In this document: positions 9,274 through 17,606 of the stretch, piece by piece
Layout of the letters: the number at the start of each line of letters is the position of its first letter
How positions within the stretch are numbered: the stretch's first letter is position 1
Notes under the pieces: generated by a model
Told to the model about the DNA's origin: nothing
The model's database searches: none
What the model saw: the letters and a program-made list of their open reading frames with translations, nothing else
From: Aeromonas allosaccharophila
Lineage (GTDB): Bacteria; Pseudomonadota; Gammaproteobacteria; Enterobacterales; Aeromonadaceae
Reading direction: 5' to 3'
DNA length: 64,000 nt
Assembly: GCF_000819685.1 (NCBI RefSeq)
Contig: NZ_CDBR01000091.1
Location: forward strand, 1-64,000
Translations under genes and position numbers: made by a program

Positions 9274-9841
9274 CAGACTCACTCAGTGATACACGGTGCA
9301 GGCCGAGCAACAGGCCTGCACCGGCCCCGATAAGGTGAGAGCCGATGTGTACCCTGGCATTGATCAGGGTGGAGATCGGGCTCTCTCCTGCGTTGTAGAA
9401 GTCCATTACCAGTTTGAGCCCCATCCCTGCCAGCAGTAGCCAGCCCGATGTGCGGCGTCCGTGGCGGATATCCTGCATTGCCCCCCAGACAAACAGGCCA
9501 TGCAGCGAGCCGGATAGCCCCATGTACCACTGGGTCTGCGGGCACCACCACCAGATCCCCAAGCCCACTGCCAGCCAGAGCAGCAACATCAGCAGCGGCA
9601 GACGGGCCTGACCCAGATAGTCGCGAAACAAGCTATAGAGGATAGCGAGGCCGCTCAGATTGAGCAGCAGGTGCCACAGATTGGTATGGGCCAGATTGCC
9701 TGTTATGATCCGCCACCCTTCGCCACCTGCGATCAAGGGCCGATCGAAGGAGAGCTGAAGGTTGGGAACGGTAAAGAAGAGTAGCAAGCTGGTGAGAGAG
9801 AGCGTGATAACCCAGAGCAATCCAGATTTGTCTGACAACAT
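9248..9841 (-). CDS. rrtA: Rhombosortase (rhomboid-family intramembrane serine protease)
   Basis: 197-residue polytopic protein of the rhomboid fold. The catalytic serine lies in GLSGSLHG and the partner histidine in [12 protein letters not shown] near the C-terminus; [13 protein letters not shown] is the conserved transmembrane region. This small class (rhombosortase) is known to cleave proteins with a C-terminal GlyGly-CTERM tag, often type II secretion substrates. The start chosen (MLSDKSG) gives the usual length; an upstream in-frame codon would add 19 residues overlapping the opposite gene. Its start codon interlocks with that of the divergent DTW gene. No GlyGly-CTERM substrate is seen in this window. 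Confidence 0.85.
   Translation of the reverse strand: MLSDKSGLLWVITLSLTSLLLFFTVPNLQLSFDRPLIAGGEGWRIITGNLAHTNLWHLLLNLSGLAILYSLFRDYLGQARLPLLMLLLWLAVGLGIWWWCPQTQWYMGLSGSLHGLFVWGAMQDIRHGRRTSGWLLLAGMGLKLVMDFYNAGESPISTLINARVHIGSHLIGAGAGLLLGLHRVSLSESVTHQPARH
9294..9323 (+). terminator. Hairpin after pyrF, inside rrtA 3' coding end
   Basis: An 11-bp perfect stem (CGGTGCAGGCC / GGCCTGCACCG) with an 8-base loop, 20 bp after the pyrF stop. It has no T-run, so it is not a classical intrinsic terminator, but it could stop or stabilise the pyrF transcript. It lies within the coding region of the opposite-strand gene. Confidence 0.4.
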
Positions 9842-10463
9842 GAAACAGTCCAACGACAAGAACAGTCGATACTGTACACGTTGCACCCGAGCCCTCAAAG
9901 CCTGCCTGTGCGATTATATTGTGCAGGTTGACAATCACACGCCCCTCTACATCTTGCAGCACCCCAACGAGGTGGCACATCCCAAGGGCACCGCGGCGCT
10001 GCTGGCAGCCTCTTTGCAACAGTGCGAGATCCATGTGGGGGAGGACTTTTCCCGCGATGAGTGGCTGAGCGGGCTGCTCGCCGATCCTTCCCGTCGCTGC
10101 TATCTACTCTGGCCGGATGAGGATGCCATTTCGCTGACCGATCTTCGCCAACAGCGGACGAGTGAGCCCTCTGATGCGGTGCCCATCGCCTTTATCTTGC
10201 TCGACGGCACCTGGCGCAAAGCCTATCGCATGTTGCAGAGCAACCCGGCACTGGCCCGCTTGCCCCGCATCGGCATTGGTGCCATTGCCGGTCAATATGC
10301 CATTCGCAAGAAACCCTTTCCCGATGCCCTCTCTACCATAGAGGCGGGCTATCACCTCTTGTCCCGGTGGGAGGGGAGGCCGGAGCGTTATGCGCCCTTG
10401 CTGACCCTGTTTAACCGGCTGAATACCCAGTGGCAGGACTTTGCCGAAGGCCGCCGCGCGTGA
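9840..10463 (+). CDS. DTW-domain protein, probable tRNA-uridine aminocarboxypropyltransferase (TapT/YfiP family)
   Basis: 207 residues with the family's N-terminal zinc-binding-like cysteines ([13 protein letters not shown], about residues 14-26), the DTW core in the form [13 protein letters not shown], and the late [15 protein letters not shown] motif. Family members transfer the aminocarboxypropyl group of SAM to uridine in tRNA (acp3U47 in E. coli). The ATG beginning MKQSNDKN is preferred; an in-frame start 78 bases upstream would lie wholly inside rrtA. It is followed 20 bp later by queC, another tRNA-modification gene. Confidence 0.85.
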   Translation: MKQSNDKNSRYCTRCTRALKACLCDYIVQVDNHTPLYILQHPNEVAHPKGTAALLAASLQQCEIHVGEDFSRDEWLSGLLADPSRRCYLLWPDEDAISLTDLRQQRTSEPSDAVPIAFILLDGTWRKAYRMLQSNPALARLPRIGIGAIAGQYAIRKKPFPDALSTIEAGYHLLSRWEGRPERYAPLLTLFNRLNTQWQDFAEGRRA

Positions 10464-10483
10464 CAATTCAAGGAGTTATCAAG

Positions 10484-11191
10484 ATGAAAAAAGCAGTCGT
10501 GGTTTTCAGCGGCGGTCAGGACAGCACTACTTGTCTGGTGCAGGCATTGGCTCAGTATGATGAAGTACACGCCATCACCTTCGACTATGGCCAGCGCCAT
10601 CGGGAAGAGATCGACACCGCGCGCCGTCTGGGCAGTGCACTGGGGATTGCCGCCCACAAGGTGATGGATGTGACGCTGCTCAATGAGTTGGCGGTCTCTG
10701 CCCTGACCCGTGACGACATCCCGGTCAGCTGCGAGTTGCAGGATAATGGCCTGCCCAACACCTTCGTGCCGGGCCGCAATATCCTGTTCCTGACGCTGGC
10801 CTCCATCTATGCCTATCAGGTAGGCGCCGAAGCGGTGATCACCGGTGTGTGCGAGACCGATTTTTCCGGCTATCCCGATTGCCGTGACGAGTTCGTCAAG
10901 GCCCTCAATCAGGCGGTGTCGCTCGGGCTGGGTCGCGGCATTCGTTTTGACACGCCCTTGATGTGGCTCGACAAGGCCGAGACCTGGGCACTGGCGGATC
11001 ACTATGGTCACCTCGACACGGTGCGTCAGCAGACCCTGACCTGTTATAACGGCATTGCCGGTGACGGTTGCGGCACGTGTCCGGCTTGCGAGCTGCGCAG
11101 TCGCGGCCTGAACAACTATCTGGCCGACAAGGCGGGCATCATGGCCAGGCTGTATGATAAAACCGGGCTGGGCGAGAAAAGCGCAGAGTGA
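10484..11191 (+). CDS. queC: 7-cyano-7-deazaguanine synthase
   Basis: Converts 7-carboxy-7-deazaguanine to preQ0 using ammonia and ATP, on the way to queuosine in tRNA. 235 residues. The PP-loop ATPase signature [10 protein letters not shown] is at residues 8-17, and the zinc site is CYNG...CGTCPAC near the C-terminus. An AAGGAG ribosome site precedes the chosen ATG. queE follows 61 bp downstream, so two of the steps are together; queD and queF are not in the window. No preQ1 riboswitch was seen before it. Confidence 0.96.
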   Translation: MKKAVVVFSGGQDSTTCLVQALAQYDEVHAITFDYGQRHREEIDTARRLGSALGIAAHKVMDVTLLNELAVSALTRDDIPVSCELQDNGLPNTFVPGRNILFLTLASIYAYQVGAEAVITGVCETDFSGYPDCRDEFVKALNQAVSLGLGRGIRFDTPLMWLDKAETWALADHYGHLDTVRQQTLTCYNGIAGDGCGTCPACELRSRGLNNYLADKAGIMARLYDKTGLGEKSAE

Positions 11192-11252
11192 GCCTGCGTC
11201 TTGCCGTGGCTTGGGGTATAATCCGCGACTTTTGCAACAAGCCGTGATCGAG

Positions 11253-11924
11253 ATGCACTACCCAATTAACGAGATTTTCCAGACCATCCAGGGGGAGGGC
11301 ATCTTTACCGGCCTGCCCGCCATCTTTGTTCGCCTGCAGGGTTGCCCGGTGGGCTGCCCCTGGTGCGATACCCGTCATACCTGGGTTGTTGATCCGGCTC
11401 GTGAAGTGGGTAAAGAGGCGGTGCTGGATCGCTCCAACGAATCCGATTGCTGGAGCCAACTCAGCACCGCGCAGATCATCAAGAGCTTTAGCGAGCTGGG
11501 TTATCAGGCGCGCCATGTGGTGATCACCGGTGGCGAGCCCTGCCTCTACGATCTGCACGAACTCTCGTCAGCCCTGCTGGCGGCGGGTTATCAGGTGCAG
11601 ATTGAAACCAGTGGTACCAGCGAGATCAAGACCCATGAGCAGACCTGGGTGACCGTCTCCCCCAAGATTGGCATGAAAGGGGGGCTGCCTGTGCTGGTCT
11701 CAGCGCTGGAGCGGGCCAACGAGATAAAGCATCCGGTGGCAACAGAACACCATATCGAAGAGCTGGATGCGCTGCTCGCGACCGCGGCCCTGCGCCCGGA
11801 TGTGGTCATTGCCTTGCAGCCGATTAGCCAGAAGCCACGGGCCACCCAATTGGCGATGGATACCTGTATCGCGCGTAACTGGCGACTCTCAATCCAGACT
11901 CATAAATATCTGGATATCGATTAA
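11253..11924 (+). CDS. queE: 7-carboxy-7-deazaguanine synthase
   Basis: Radical-SAM enzyme that contracts 6-carboxy-tetrahydropterin to 7-carboxy-7-deazaguanine. 223 residues like E. coli QueE. The SAM cluster cysteines are in CPVGCPWC (CxxxCxxC, about residues 31-38) and ITGGEPC follows. The C-terminal ARNWRLSIQTHKYLDI matches the family. The ATG giving MHYPINEIFQT is used; a GTG three codons upstream is in frame and cannot be excluded. The next gene begins one base after the stop. Confidence 0.95.
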   Translation: MHYPINEIFQTIQGEGIFTGLPAIFVRLQGCPVGCPWCDTRHTWVVDPAREVGKEAVLDRSNESDCWSQLSTAQIIKSFSELGYQARHVVITGGEPCLYDLHELSSALLAAGYQVQIETSGTSEIKTHEQTWVTVSPKIGMKGGLPVLVSALERANEIKHPVATEHHIEELDALLATAALRPDVVIALQPISQKPRATQLAMDTCIARNWRLSIQTHKYLDID

Positions 11925-11925
11925 T

Positions 11926-12156
11926 ATGGATTGGCTCTCCGACGAACAGGTGCTGCTGACGCTGACTAACAAGATGCCTTACGGTAAATATCAGGGGCGG
12001 CGTATCATCGATATTCCCGAGCCCTATCTGGTGTGGATGGCGCGCAGCGGTTTTCCGGCGGGTAAATTGGGCCAGACGCTGGCGCTGGCTTATGAGATAA
12101 AACTCAATGGACTCGAGTCCATGATTATTCCCATTATTAACAGGATGTCGGTATGA
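11926..12156 (+). CDS. DUF3820 family protein
   Basis: Small 76-residue protein of the DUF3820 family, recognised from MPYGKYQGRRIIDIPEPYL and the following VWMARSGFPAGKLG. The family is annotated in places as a quorum-sensing-related virulence factor, but its biochemical role is not known. It starts one base after the queE stop and its own stop overlaps the next ATG (ATGA), so the three genes are probably cotranslated. The coding content is clear from conservation despite the short length. Confidence 0.8.
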   Translation: MDWLSDEQVLLTLTNKMPYGKYQGRRIIDIPEPYLVWMARSGFPAGKLGQTLALAYEIKLNGLESMIIPIINRMSV

Positions 12157-12728
12157 GAATATATACGAGGCAGGGCGACAAGGGTATGACCCGGCTGGCC
12201 GATGGTATCCAGTTGCCCAAGGATCATTTGCGGGTCGAGACCTACGGTTATATCGATGAGCTCAACTCCCATATTGGCTTGCTGATTTGTGATGTGCCGT
12301 CGCAAGAGGTCGGCTTATTGGCTGATTTACAGCTGTTGCAACAGGAGTTGTTTGATCTGGGGGGCGAGTTGGCATTCTCCAGCGACGCCCAGAATGAATT
12401 GATTTGGCAGGTTAATGCCACCTGGACCACTCGCCTTGAACAACAGATAGATCGTTATAGCGAGCCATTGCCACCGCTGCGCCAATTTATATTGCCCGGT
12501 GGTTCCCGTGCAGCGGCGCAAGCACATGTGGTGCGAACTCTGGTGCGTCATTGCGAGCGCTTGCTGCTGACATTGAGCCGGGAAGAGCAGGTCAATCCCG
12601 AGGCTCTGCCCTATCTGAACCGGATGAGTGACTGGTTCTTTACCGTTGCCCGCTACCTCATCTGCGTGGCAGGGGTGCGTGAAGTGTTATGGGTAAAGGC
12701 TGCAGATCGCCCGCAATCGGCTATCTGA
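12153..12728 (+). CDS. Cob(I)alamin adenosyltransferase, PduO type
   Basis: Transfers the adenosyl group of ATP to reduced cobalamin or cobyrinic acid diamide to make coenzyme B12 forms. 191 residues of the helical-bundle PduO/MMAB type: the ATP loop is near the N-terminus (TRQGDKGMTRLADG), VDELN-like YIDELNSHIG follows, then FILPGGSRAAA and the arginine-rich helix VVRTLVRHCER. No other cobalamin gene is nearby, so it may serve salvage. It overlaps the preceding gene by four bases and is closed by a terminator. Confidence 0.88.
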   Translation: MRIYTRQGDKGMTRLADGIQLPKDHLRVETYGYIDELNSHIGLLICDVPSQEVGLLADLQLLQQELFDLGGELAFSSDAQNELIWQVNATWTTRLEQQIDRYSEPLPPLRQFILPGGSRAAAQAHVVRTLVRHCERLLLTLSREEQVNPEALPYLNRMSDWFFTVARYLICVAGVREVLWVKAADRPQSAI

Positions 12729-12750
12729 TATTTCACGTTTAAGCGGCAAT

Positions 12751-12778
12751 AAAAAACCTCGCCTTGGCGAGGTTTTTT
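12751..12778. terminator. Bidirectional terminator, adenosyltransferase / hns
   Basis: AAAAAACCTCGCC-tt-GGCGAGGTTTTTT, a 13-bp hairpin between the adenosyltransferase gene and convergent hns. Confidence 0.9.
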
Positions 12779-12797
12779 ATTCGCAACGCAAGCGCTG

Positions 12798-13202
12798 TCA
12801 GATAGCAAAATCTTCCAGTGATTTACCTGCTGCCACAGCGCTGGCAATGGCCGAAGGCATACGGCCCTGGCCGGTCCAGGTTTTCTCTACGCCATTATCC
12901 TGATAGCGATATTTGGCCGGACGTGGCGCGCGTTTGGCTTTTTCTGATTTGCCGGGGTTGGTCGCGACAGCGCTTACCAATTCTGCCGGGTCAATACCGG
13001 CTGCTTTCAGCATTTCGCTATATTCGTTGATTTTACGCAGATGCTCTTCACGGGCCTGACGCTCGGCAGCTTCATCCTGCTGACGTTCAGCAACGATCGC
13101 AGAGAGTTTTTCCAGTGCCTCTTCCAGTTGTTCCAGAGAAAGTTCGCGGCAGGTCGCACGCAGACTGCGGATATTAAGCAGTACCTTTAAAAATTCATTC
13201 AT
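12798..13202 (-). CDS. hns: H-NS family nucleoid protein
   Basis: 134-residue nucleoid-associated silencer of AT-rich DNA. The N-terminal oligomerisation region (NEFLKVLLNIRSLRA, then a long charged coiled coil to about residue 65) and the C-terminal DNA-binding domain with AKYRYQDNGVEKTWTGQGRMP, including the QGR minor-groove hook, are both present. The start at MNEFLK matches E. coli H-NS; a GTG four codons upstream is in frame. Neither has a clear Shine-Dalgarno. The upstream region is unusually AT-rich, consistent with self-binding. Confidence 0.95.
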   Translation of the reverse strand: MNEFLKVLLNIRSLRATCRELSLEQLEEALEKLSAIVAERQQDEAAERQAREEHLRKINEYSEMLKAAGIDPAELVSAVATNPGKSEKAKRAPRPAKYRYQDNGVEKTWTGQGRMPSAIASAVAAGKSLEDFAI

Positions 13203-13500
13203 AGGAGTTACCACGTCGAGTCAGAGAAAAATATTATGTTCCAGCTGATTCTTGCTTGGCGATTTAAATAAGTCAAGCCGGGTTAAATATTATATCCGTA
13301 GCGATCATCAATACAGATATTTAATATGGCCAGCAATAGGGAACAGGGATTGGATGCCAATGAAACCGCAGTAGGTGAAAATAGCGTCAAAGCTGGTGTT
13401 GCTGCATCATTTGACTACCATTTTCCGACGTTGATATGTTTATCATGACTATTTAATCAAAAAACTTGCTATAAGCTGCCATCTCGATAAAATGCTTGGC
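13203..13500. other. AT-rich divergent intergenic region, hns leader and transporter promoter
   Basis: No gene seen. The part next to hns is much more AT-rich than the rest of the window (for example runs around 13283-13330), as expected for the hns promoter and H-NS autoregulation. Toward the right end TTGCTATAAG at 13466-13475 looks like an extended -10 element that would start a transcript just ahead of the lysine riboswitch. These promoter readings are inference. Confidence 0.4.
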
Positions 13501-13505
13501 GAATA

Positions 13506-13680
13506 CCTTTAAGTAGAGGCGCGCTGCCTATGAGTATTTGTGCGGAGGGTGATGCCTGTGATGCACAAGGAAAGGAGTCAGCGCCGAAGTGGCCAGGCCA
13601 TCATACCGGGCTGCTGGTTCTGCATCTAATAGGTGCAGGACTGCCATAGTCATCCACTATGGAGCGCTACCTGAAGGGGC
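13506..13680 (+). promoter_or_regulatory. Lysine riboswitch (L box)
   Basis: The leader of the NhaC-type transporter contains the conserved lysine-aptamer elements in order: AGTAGAGGCGCGC then TGAGTA, AAAGGAG, GCGCCGAAGTGGCC, GGGCTGCTGG, the TGCATCTAATAGGTGCA arm, GACTGCCATAGTCA, and the closing TATGGAGCGCTACCT. P1 forms between the first and last elements. Just downstream a bulged hairpin at 13677-13699 followed by a T-rich stretch may be the expression platform, so lysine binding would reduce expression. The aptamer identity is strong; the mode of control is inferred. Confidence 0.92.
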
Positions 13681-13765
13681 TGAGGAGTATGACCTCCCCA
13701 TAGGTTTTGTTTCTTTAGATCCTCTCGGTAGATCTCCACCTGTAATCTTTAGGTGCAAAGAGATC

Positions 13766-15346
13766 ATGGACATTAGTCATTTCGCCGACTCCGGTTGGTC
13801 CGTACTTCCCCCTCTGTTGGCTGTCGCGCTGGCGATCCTGACCCGCCGCGTGCTGTTGTCCCTTGGTGTGGGCATCGTTACCGGCAGTCTGCTGCTCAAT
13901 CAGTTTTCACCCCTCGACTCCCTGCATTACATGTTGAATACCGTGCTCAAGATCTTCTGGGTCGATGGCGCGCTCAATCGCGACAACGTCAACATGATCC
14001 TGTTCATGCTGCTGCTGGGCGGCCTCATCAGCCTGATGAGCGTCTCCGGGGCGACCCGTGCCTTTGCCGAGTGGGCCGAACGTCGTGCCAAGACCCGCAA
14101 GGGCGCCAAAGCGCTGACCGGGATGATGGTGTTTGCCTTCTTTATCGATGACTTCTTCCACAGCCTGTCGGTGGGGGCCATCTGCCGTCCGGTCACCGAC
14201 CGCTTCCAGATCTCCCGCGCCAAACTGGCCTATCTGCTGGACTCCACCGCGGCACCGGTCTGCGTGCTGATGCCCATCTCCTCCTGGGGCGCCTATATCA
14301 TCGCCCTGGTTGGCGGCATCATGGCGGCCCACGGTCTGACCGAACAGAGCCCCATCGCGGCGTTTGTCGAGATGATCCCGATGAACCTCTACGCCGTCTT
14401 CACCCTGATCATGGTGCTGGTGGTGATTGCCTGTCAGCTCGATATCGGCCCGATGCGTCAACACGAAGAGTGGGCACTGGAAGGCAAGCTGTGGGATGAG
14501 TCCAAGGGCCGCCCCATTGGTCTGGATATGGATAGCCCGGAAGAGAGCAACGGCGGCATGATCGACATGGTATTGCCGATCCTGACCCTGACCGCGGCCA
14601 CCATCTATTTCATGATCGATTCCGGTGCTGCGGTGCTGAGCGAGAAAGGGCTGCCGTTCAGCGTGCTCGGTTCGTTCGAAAACACCAACGTTGGCTCTTC
14701 GCTGGTCTACGGTGCCCTGTGCAGTCTGGTGGTCTCCATCGGTCTGGCGATGCGCTTGAAGCTGGGTGCCAAGAACTGGATCAAGGCCGCGCCGCAAGGT
14801 GTCATGGCCATGCTGCCAGCCATCAACATCCTGCTGTTCGCCTGGACCATAGGTGCCGTGGTGCGCGATGTGGAGACCGGTAAGTACTTGGCTTCGCTGG
14901 CTAACGGTAACCTGCCGATCGAAGTGCTGCCCGCCGTGGTCTTTATCCTCTCCTGTGCCATGGCATTTGCCACCGGCACCAGCTGGGGCACCTTCGGTAT
15001 CATGCTGCCGCTGGCCGGTGACATGGCCGCCGCCAGCGATATCAGCCTGATGCTGCCGATGCTGGCCGCCGTACTGGCAGGCTCGGTATTCGGGGATCAC
15101 AGCTCACCCATCTCCAGCACCAGCATCCTCTCTGCCACCGGCGCCGGCTGCCATCACATCGATCACGTGATGACCCAGCTGCCCTATGCACTGGCCATCG
15201 CCTTCGGTGCGGCTATCGGTTACCTGGCGATGGGGGTGATGCACTCCAGCCTGGCCGGTTTCAGCGTCAGTGCCCTCTGGTTCGTGCTCTTTACCTGCTA
15301 TCACCTGAAAAAGGCCAAAGCGCGGCCAGCTCTGGCCACCGCGTAA
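13766..15346 (+). CDS. NhaC-family transporter, predicted lysine importer
   Basis: 526-residue polytopic membrane protein of the NhaC Na+/H+ antiporter family, with about a dozen hydrophobic helices and the family segments FIDDFFHSLSVGAICRP and GDHSSPISSTSILSATGAGC. Sequence alone would say Na+/H+ antiporter, but it lies directly under a lysine riboswitch. Comparative genomics of LYS elements has proposed such NhaC relatives as lysine transporters, which fits better here. The ATG starting MDISHFADSGW is chosen since the upstream frame reads through the aptamer. A strong terminator follows. Confidence 0.88.
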   Translation: MDISHFADSGWSVLPPLLAVALAILTRRVLLSLGVGIVTGSLLLNQFSPLDSLHYMLNTVLKIFWVDGALNRDNVNMILFMLLLGGLISLMSVSGATRAFAEWAERRAKTRKGAKALTGMMVFAFFIDDFFHSLSVGAICRPVTDRFQISRAKLAYLLDSTAAPVCVLMPISSWGAYIIALVGGIMAAHGLTEQSPIAAFVEMIPMNLYAVFTLIMVLVVIACQLDIGPMRQHEEWALEGKLWDESKGRPIGLDMDSPEESNGGMIDMVLPILTLTAATIYFMIDSGAAVLSEKGLPFSVLGSFENTNVGSSLVYGALCSLVVSIGLAMRLKLGAKNWIKAAPQGVMAMLPAINILLFAWTIGAVVRDVETGKYLASLANGNLPIEVLPAVVFILSCAMAFATGTSWGTFGIMLPLAGDMAAASDISLMLPMLAAVLAGSVFGDHSSPISSTSILSATGAGCHHIDHVMTQLPYALAIAFGAAIGYLAMGVMHSSLAGFSVSALWFVLFTCYHLKKAKARPALATA

Positions 15347-15357
15347 CATTTATAGAG

Positions 15358-15384
15358 CAAGGGGCCCGCGGGCCCCTTGGTTTT
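15358..15384 (+). terminator. Terminator of the NhaC-type gene
   Basis: CAAGGGGCCC-gc-GGGCCCCTTG, a 10-bp hairpin with a short T-rich tail (GTTTTG). Confidence 0.75.
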
Positions 15385-15437
15385 GTCAGGGGCTTTGGTT
15401 AGCATGCGCCCCATAAATTCAGTTTCGGAACAGTATC

Positions 15438-16019
15438 ATGGCTTCACTGCACTACAAATTTGCCACCATGAATTCAGGCAAATCCACCCAGCTCATTCAG
15501 GCGCACTTCAACTATCTGGAGCGGGGCATGCATCCTCTGGCGATGACACCAGCCATCGATGACCGTTTCGGGGTCGGAGTGATCAGTGCCCGGGTTGGCC
15601 TTGAACTGAAGGTGGACGTGTTCAGCGACAGCTGTGATCTGTTTGAGATGGTGAAAGCGCGCCATGCGAAGCAACATATCGATGTATTTATCGTGGACGA
15701 GGCCCAGTTCCTGACCCGTGAGCAGGTCTACCAGCTGGCCCGCATCGTTGATGAGCAGGATATTCCGGTGATGGCCTATGGCCTCAAGACCGATTTTCGT
15801 GGCGAGCTGTTCCCGGGCTCCTACCATCTGCTCTGTCTGGCCGACAAGTTTGAAGAGCTGAAGAGCATCTGCTGGTGCGGCAACAAGGCCCACATGAACT
15901 CCCGGGTCAACGAAGCGGGCCAGGTGATGCGCGATGGCGAACAGGTGGAGATCGGCGGTAACGATCGCTATGTGTCACTGTGCCGCAAGCACTATCTGGA
16001 AGGTCGCGCCTACAAGTAA
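15438..16019 (+). CDS. tdk: Thymidine kinase
   Basis: Salvage kinase making dTMP from thymidine. 193 residues, bacterial type II. The P-loop appears as MNSGKST near residue 11, the Walker B aspartate in VDEAQF, the lasso/substrate segment in YGLKTDFRGELFPGS, and zinc cysteines in CWCGNKA and near the C-terminus (CRKHY). A single-gene unit between two terminators. Confidence 0.96.
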   Translation: MASLHYKFATMNSGKSTQLIQAHFNYLERGMHPLAMTPAIDDRFGVGVISARVGLELKVDVFSDSCDLFEMVKARHAKQHIDVFIVDEAQFLTREQVYQLARIVDEQDIPVMAYGLKTDFRGELFPGSYHLLCLADKFEELKSICWCGNKAHMNSRVNEAGQVMRDGEQVEIGGNDRYVSLCRKHYLEGRAYK

Positions 16020-16046
16020 TCCGGCTGCGATATTTGAATAGTCGAG

Positions 16047-16077
16047 AAGGGCGCCAATCTGGCGCCCTTTTTCTTTT
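16047..16077. terminator. Bidirectional terminator, tdk / DUF1704 gene
   Basis: AAGGGCGCC-aatct-GGCGCCCTT followed by TTTCTTTT, between convergent tdk and the DUF1704 gene. Confidence 0.88.
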
Positions 16078-16110
16078 CCTGCTTGTTTCCCCAGCTTGCT
16101 TCTCTGCGGT

Positions 16111-17448
16111 TCAGTCGATCTCGATATCCACCGGCGCAATGATGGGGTCGGCCACCGGCAGGCGTTGAAACAGCTGGCGAAAATGATGCTGTACCCGACC
16201 GATATCCACCAGCGACATGCCGGAGGCAAAACCGAACCAGACATAGAGGCCGGTGAGATCGCGAAACATCGGCGGCAGGTAGCGAGGAGCAGCAATCAGC
16301 CCCTCCAGATAGTGCTGATAGAGCACCGGAATATCATCCAGCGTCACCTTGCCGACAAACAGCATCGGCAGGATCTCGGGCACCCCTTCCAGCACGGCAC
16401 TGCGGATAAAGTTGACCGTCTCCACATAGCCACGCACGTAGGAGAGATCCTTGGTAAAGCAGGCGCCGCCGCCCACCATACCGCCACGAAAGACCCGCTG
16501 GGTGATCTTGTAGGCGTCGTGCTCGCTGGTGCCCTGCTGCACGAAGTGCTGAAACACCTCGATAAAATCGGCGCCCCGCTCGGCCATGTCGATGGCCATC
16601 ACCCGATCGGAGATGCGCTTGGCCCGATCCGGAAAGGAGCTGAAGGTGAGCGTCTCAATCAATACTGCCAGCCCTTCCTGGCACGCCGTGATCCGCGGTG
16701 AACCGGCGCTCAGCCAGGTGGCATAGGGCTGCTGGCGACCGTTGAGGGTGGTGCCGACATGCACCCACCCCTCGTGTACCTCCAGCACCTGCAAGTCCAG
16801 CTCGGAGAAACGGGCGTGGGAGTTGAGCTTGATGTAGTCACCACCGGCCGCGGCGTCGGAGACGATGCCATCGCTCAGCTTCACTTGCACCGTGCCGTCA
16901 CTGAAGTAGCTCGACAGCTTGCCCTGCAGTTTGGCGACTGCCGCTTCTCCTTCGAACTCCTTGGGGTAGGGGCGCACCAGATGGCGCGCACCGGGCAGGG
17001 AGAAGATGTCACACAGGCGGGCGCCCAGCTCCTTGAGGGTCTTGCGATCCCCGCGCAGGTGATCGCTGGCAGAGCCATAAAGCAGCTGGCTGTAACGCTG
17101 GAAATCGGGTTGGCCGCGCTGGCGCAGCATCTCGATCACCACCATGTACTGATCGACCGTCTCTTGCAGGATCCGGCCAAGATCGTCCTGCGGCCCCAGC
17201 TTTCTGCGGATCCTGTCTCGCAGCTCCTTGAGCTCCAGATACTTGTTGCGCGGATCGAAGCCGAGGGGGAGGGCATCATAGAAGTGCCTGTCGATAGCGG
17301 GCAGCTCTCTGCCACCGCTTGCCAGAAAGCGCTCTTGCAGATGGCGTGGCCACTTGATGGCATCCAGAATACGGATGGGTTTTTGCAGGGTGAGCAGCTC
17401 ATCCGAGAGGGATTTCAGATGGAGGCGATACTTTTCTTGGATGGTCAT
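16111..17448 (-). CDS. DUF1704 (QEGLA-motif) protein, putative zinc metallopeptidase
   Basis: 445-residue soluble protein. It carries the family hallmarks HEGWVH (about residue 225, of the HExxxH type) and QEGLA (about residue 256), which in this superfamily supply two histidines and a glutamate to a zinc ion. Bacterial members are often named flavohemoglobin-expression-modulating proteins. The eukaryotic relatives (MATCAP/KIAA0895) are tyrosine carboxypeptidases acting on tubulin. The substrate here is unknown. The start at MTIQEKYRL is chosen over one 21 codons upstream. It is divergent from the YbjN-like gene, with no operon partner. Confidence 0.8.
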   Translation of the reverse strand: MTIQEKYRLHLKSLSDELLTLQKPIRILDAIKWPRHLQERFLASGGRELPAIDRHFYDALPLGFDPRNKYLELKELRDRIRRKLGPQDDLGRILQETVDQYMVVIEMLRQRGQPDFQRYSQLLYGSASDHLRGDRKTLKELGARLCDIFSLPGARHLVRPYPKEFEGEAAVAKLQGKLSSYFSDGTVQVKLSDGIVSDAAAGGDYIKLNSHARFSELDLQVLEVHEGWVHVGTTLNGRQQPYATWLSAGSPRITACQEGLAVLIETLTFSSFPDRAKRISDRVMAIDMAERGADFIEVFQHFVQQGTSEHDAYKITQRVFRGGMVGGGACFTKDLSYVRGYVETVNFIRSAVLEGVPEILPMLFVGKVTLDDIPVLYQHYLEGLIAAPRYLPPMFRDLTGLYVWFGFASGMSLVDIGRVQHHFRQLFQRLPVADPIIAPVDIEID

Positions 17449-17606
17449 GGGGCCCCCTGTGGGGCAAGCGTCGTCGTGGATTTGGCTGAGTATATGCATA
17501 GCGCTTGCCAAAAAGAAGCGAGCCGCAGGGTTATCGGGTTGGCGTGCTTTTTGTTGCTAGCAAATTGGTTTAGACTGCGCCCCTTGATCTCAATCTTGTC
17601 GTGGAA

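Noticed and set aside
10464-10483. preQ1 riboswitch before queC
   Set aside because: Only 20 bases separate the DTW gene from queC and no aptamer-like pattern is visible.
13907-15100. 397-codon open frame antisense to the NhaC-type gene
   Set aside because: Composition rich in His, Gln, Gly and Asp, typical of an antisense reading of membrane-helix codons.
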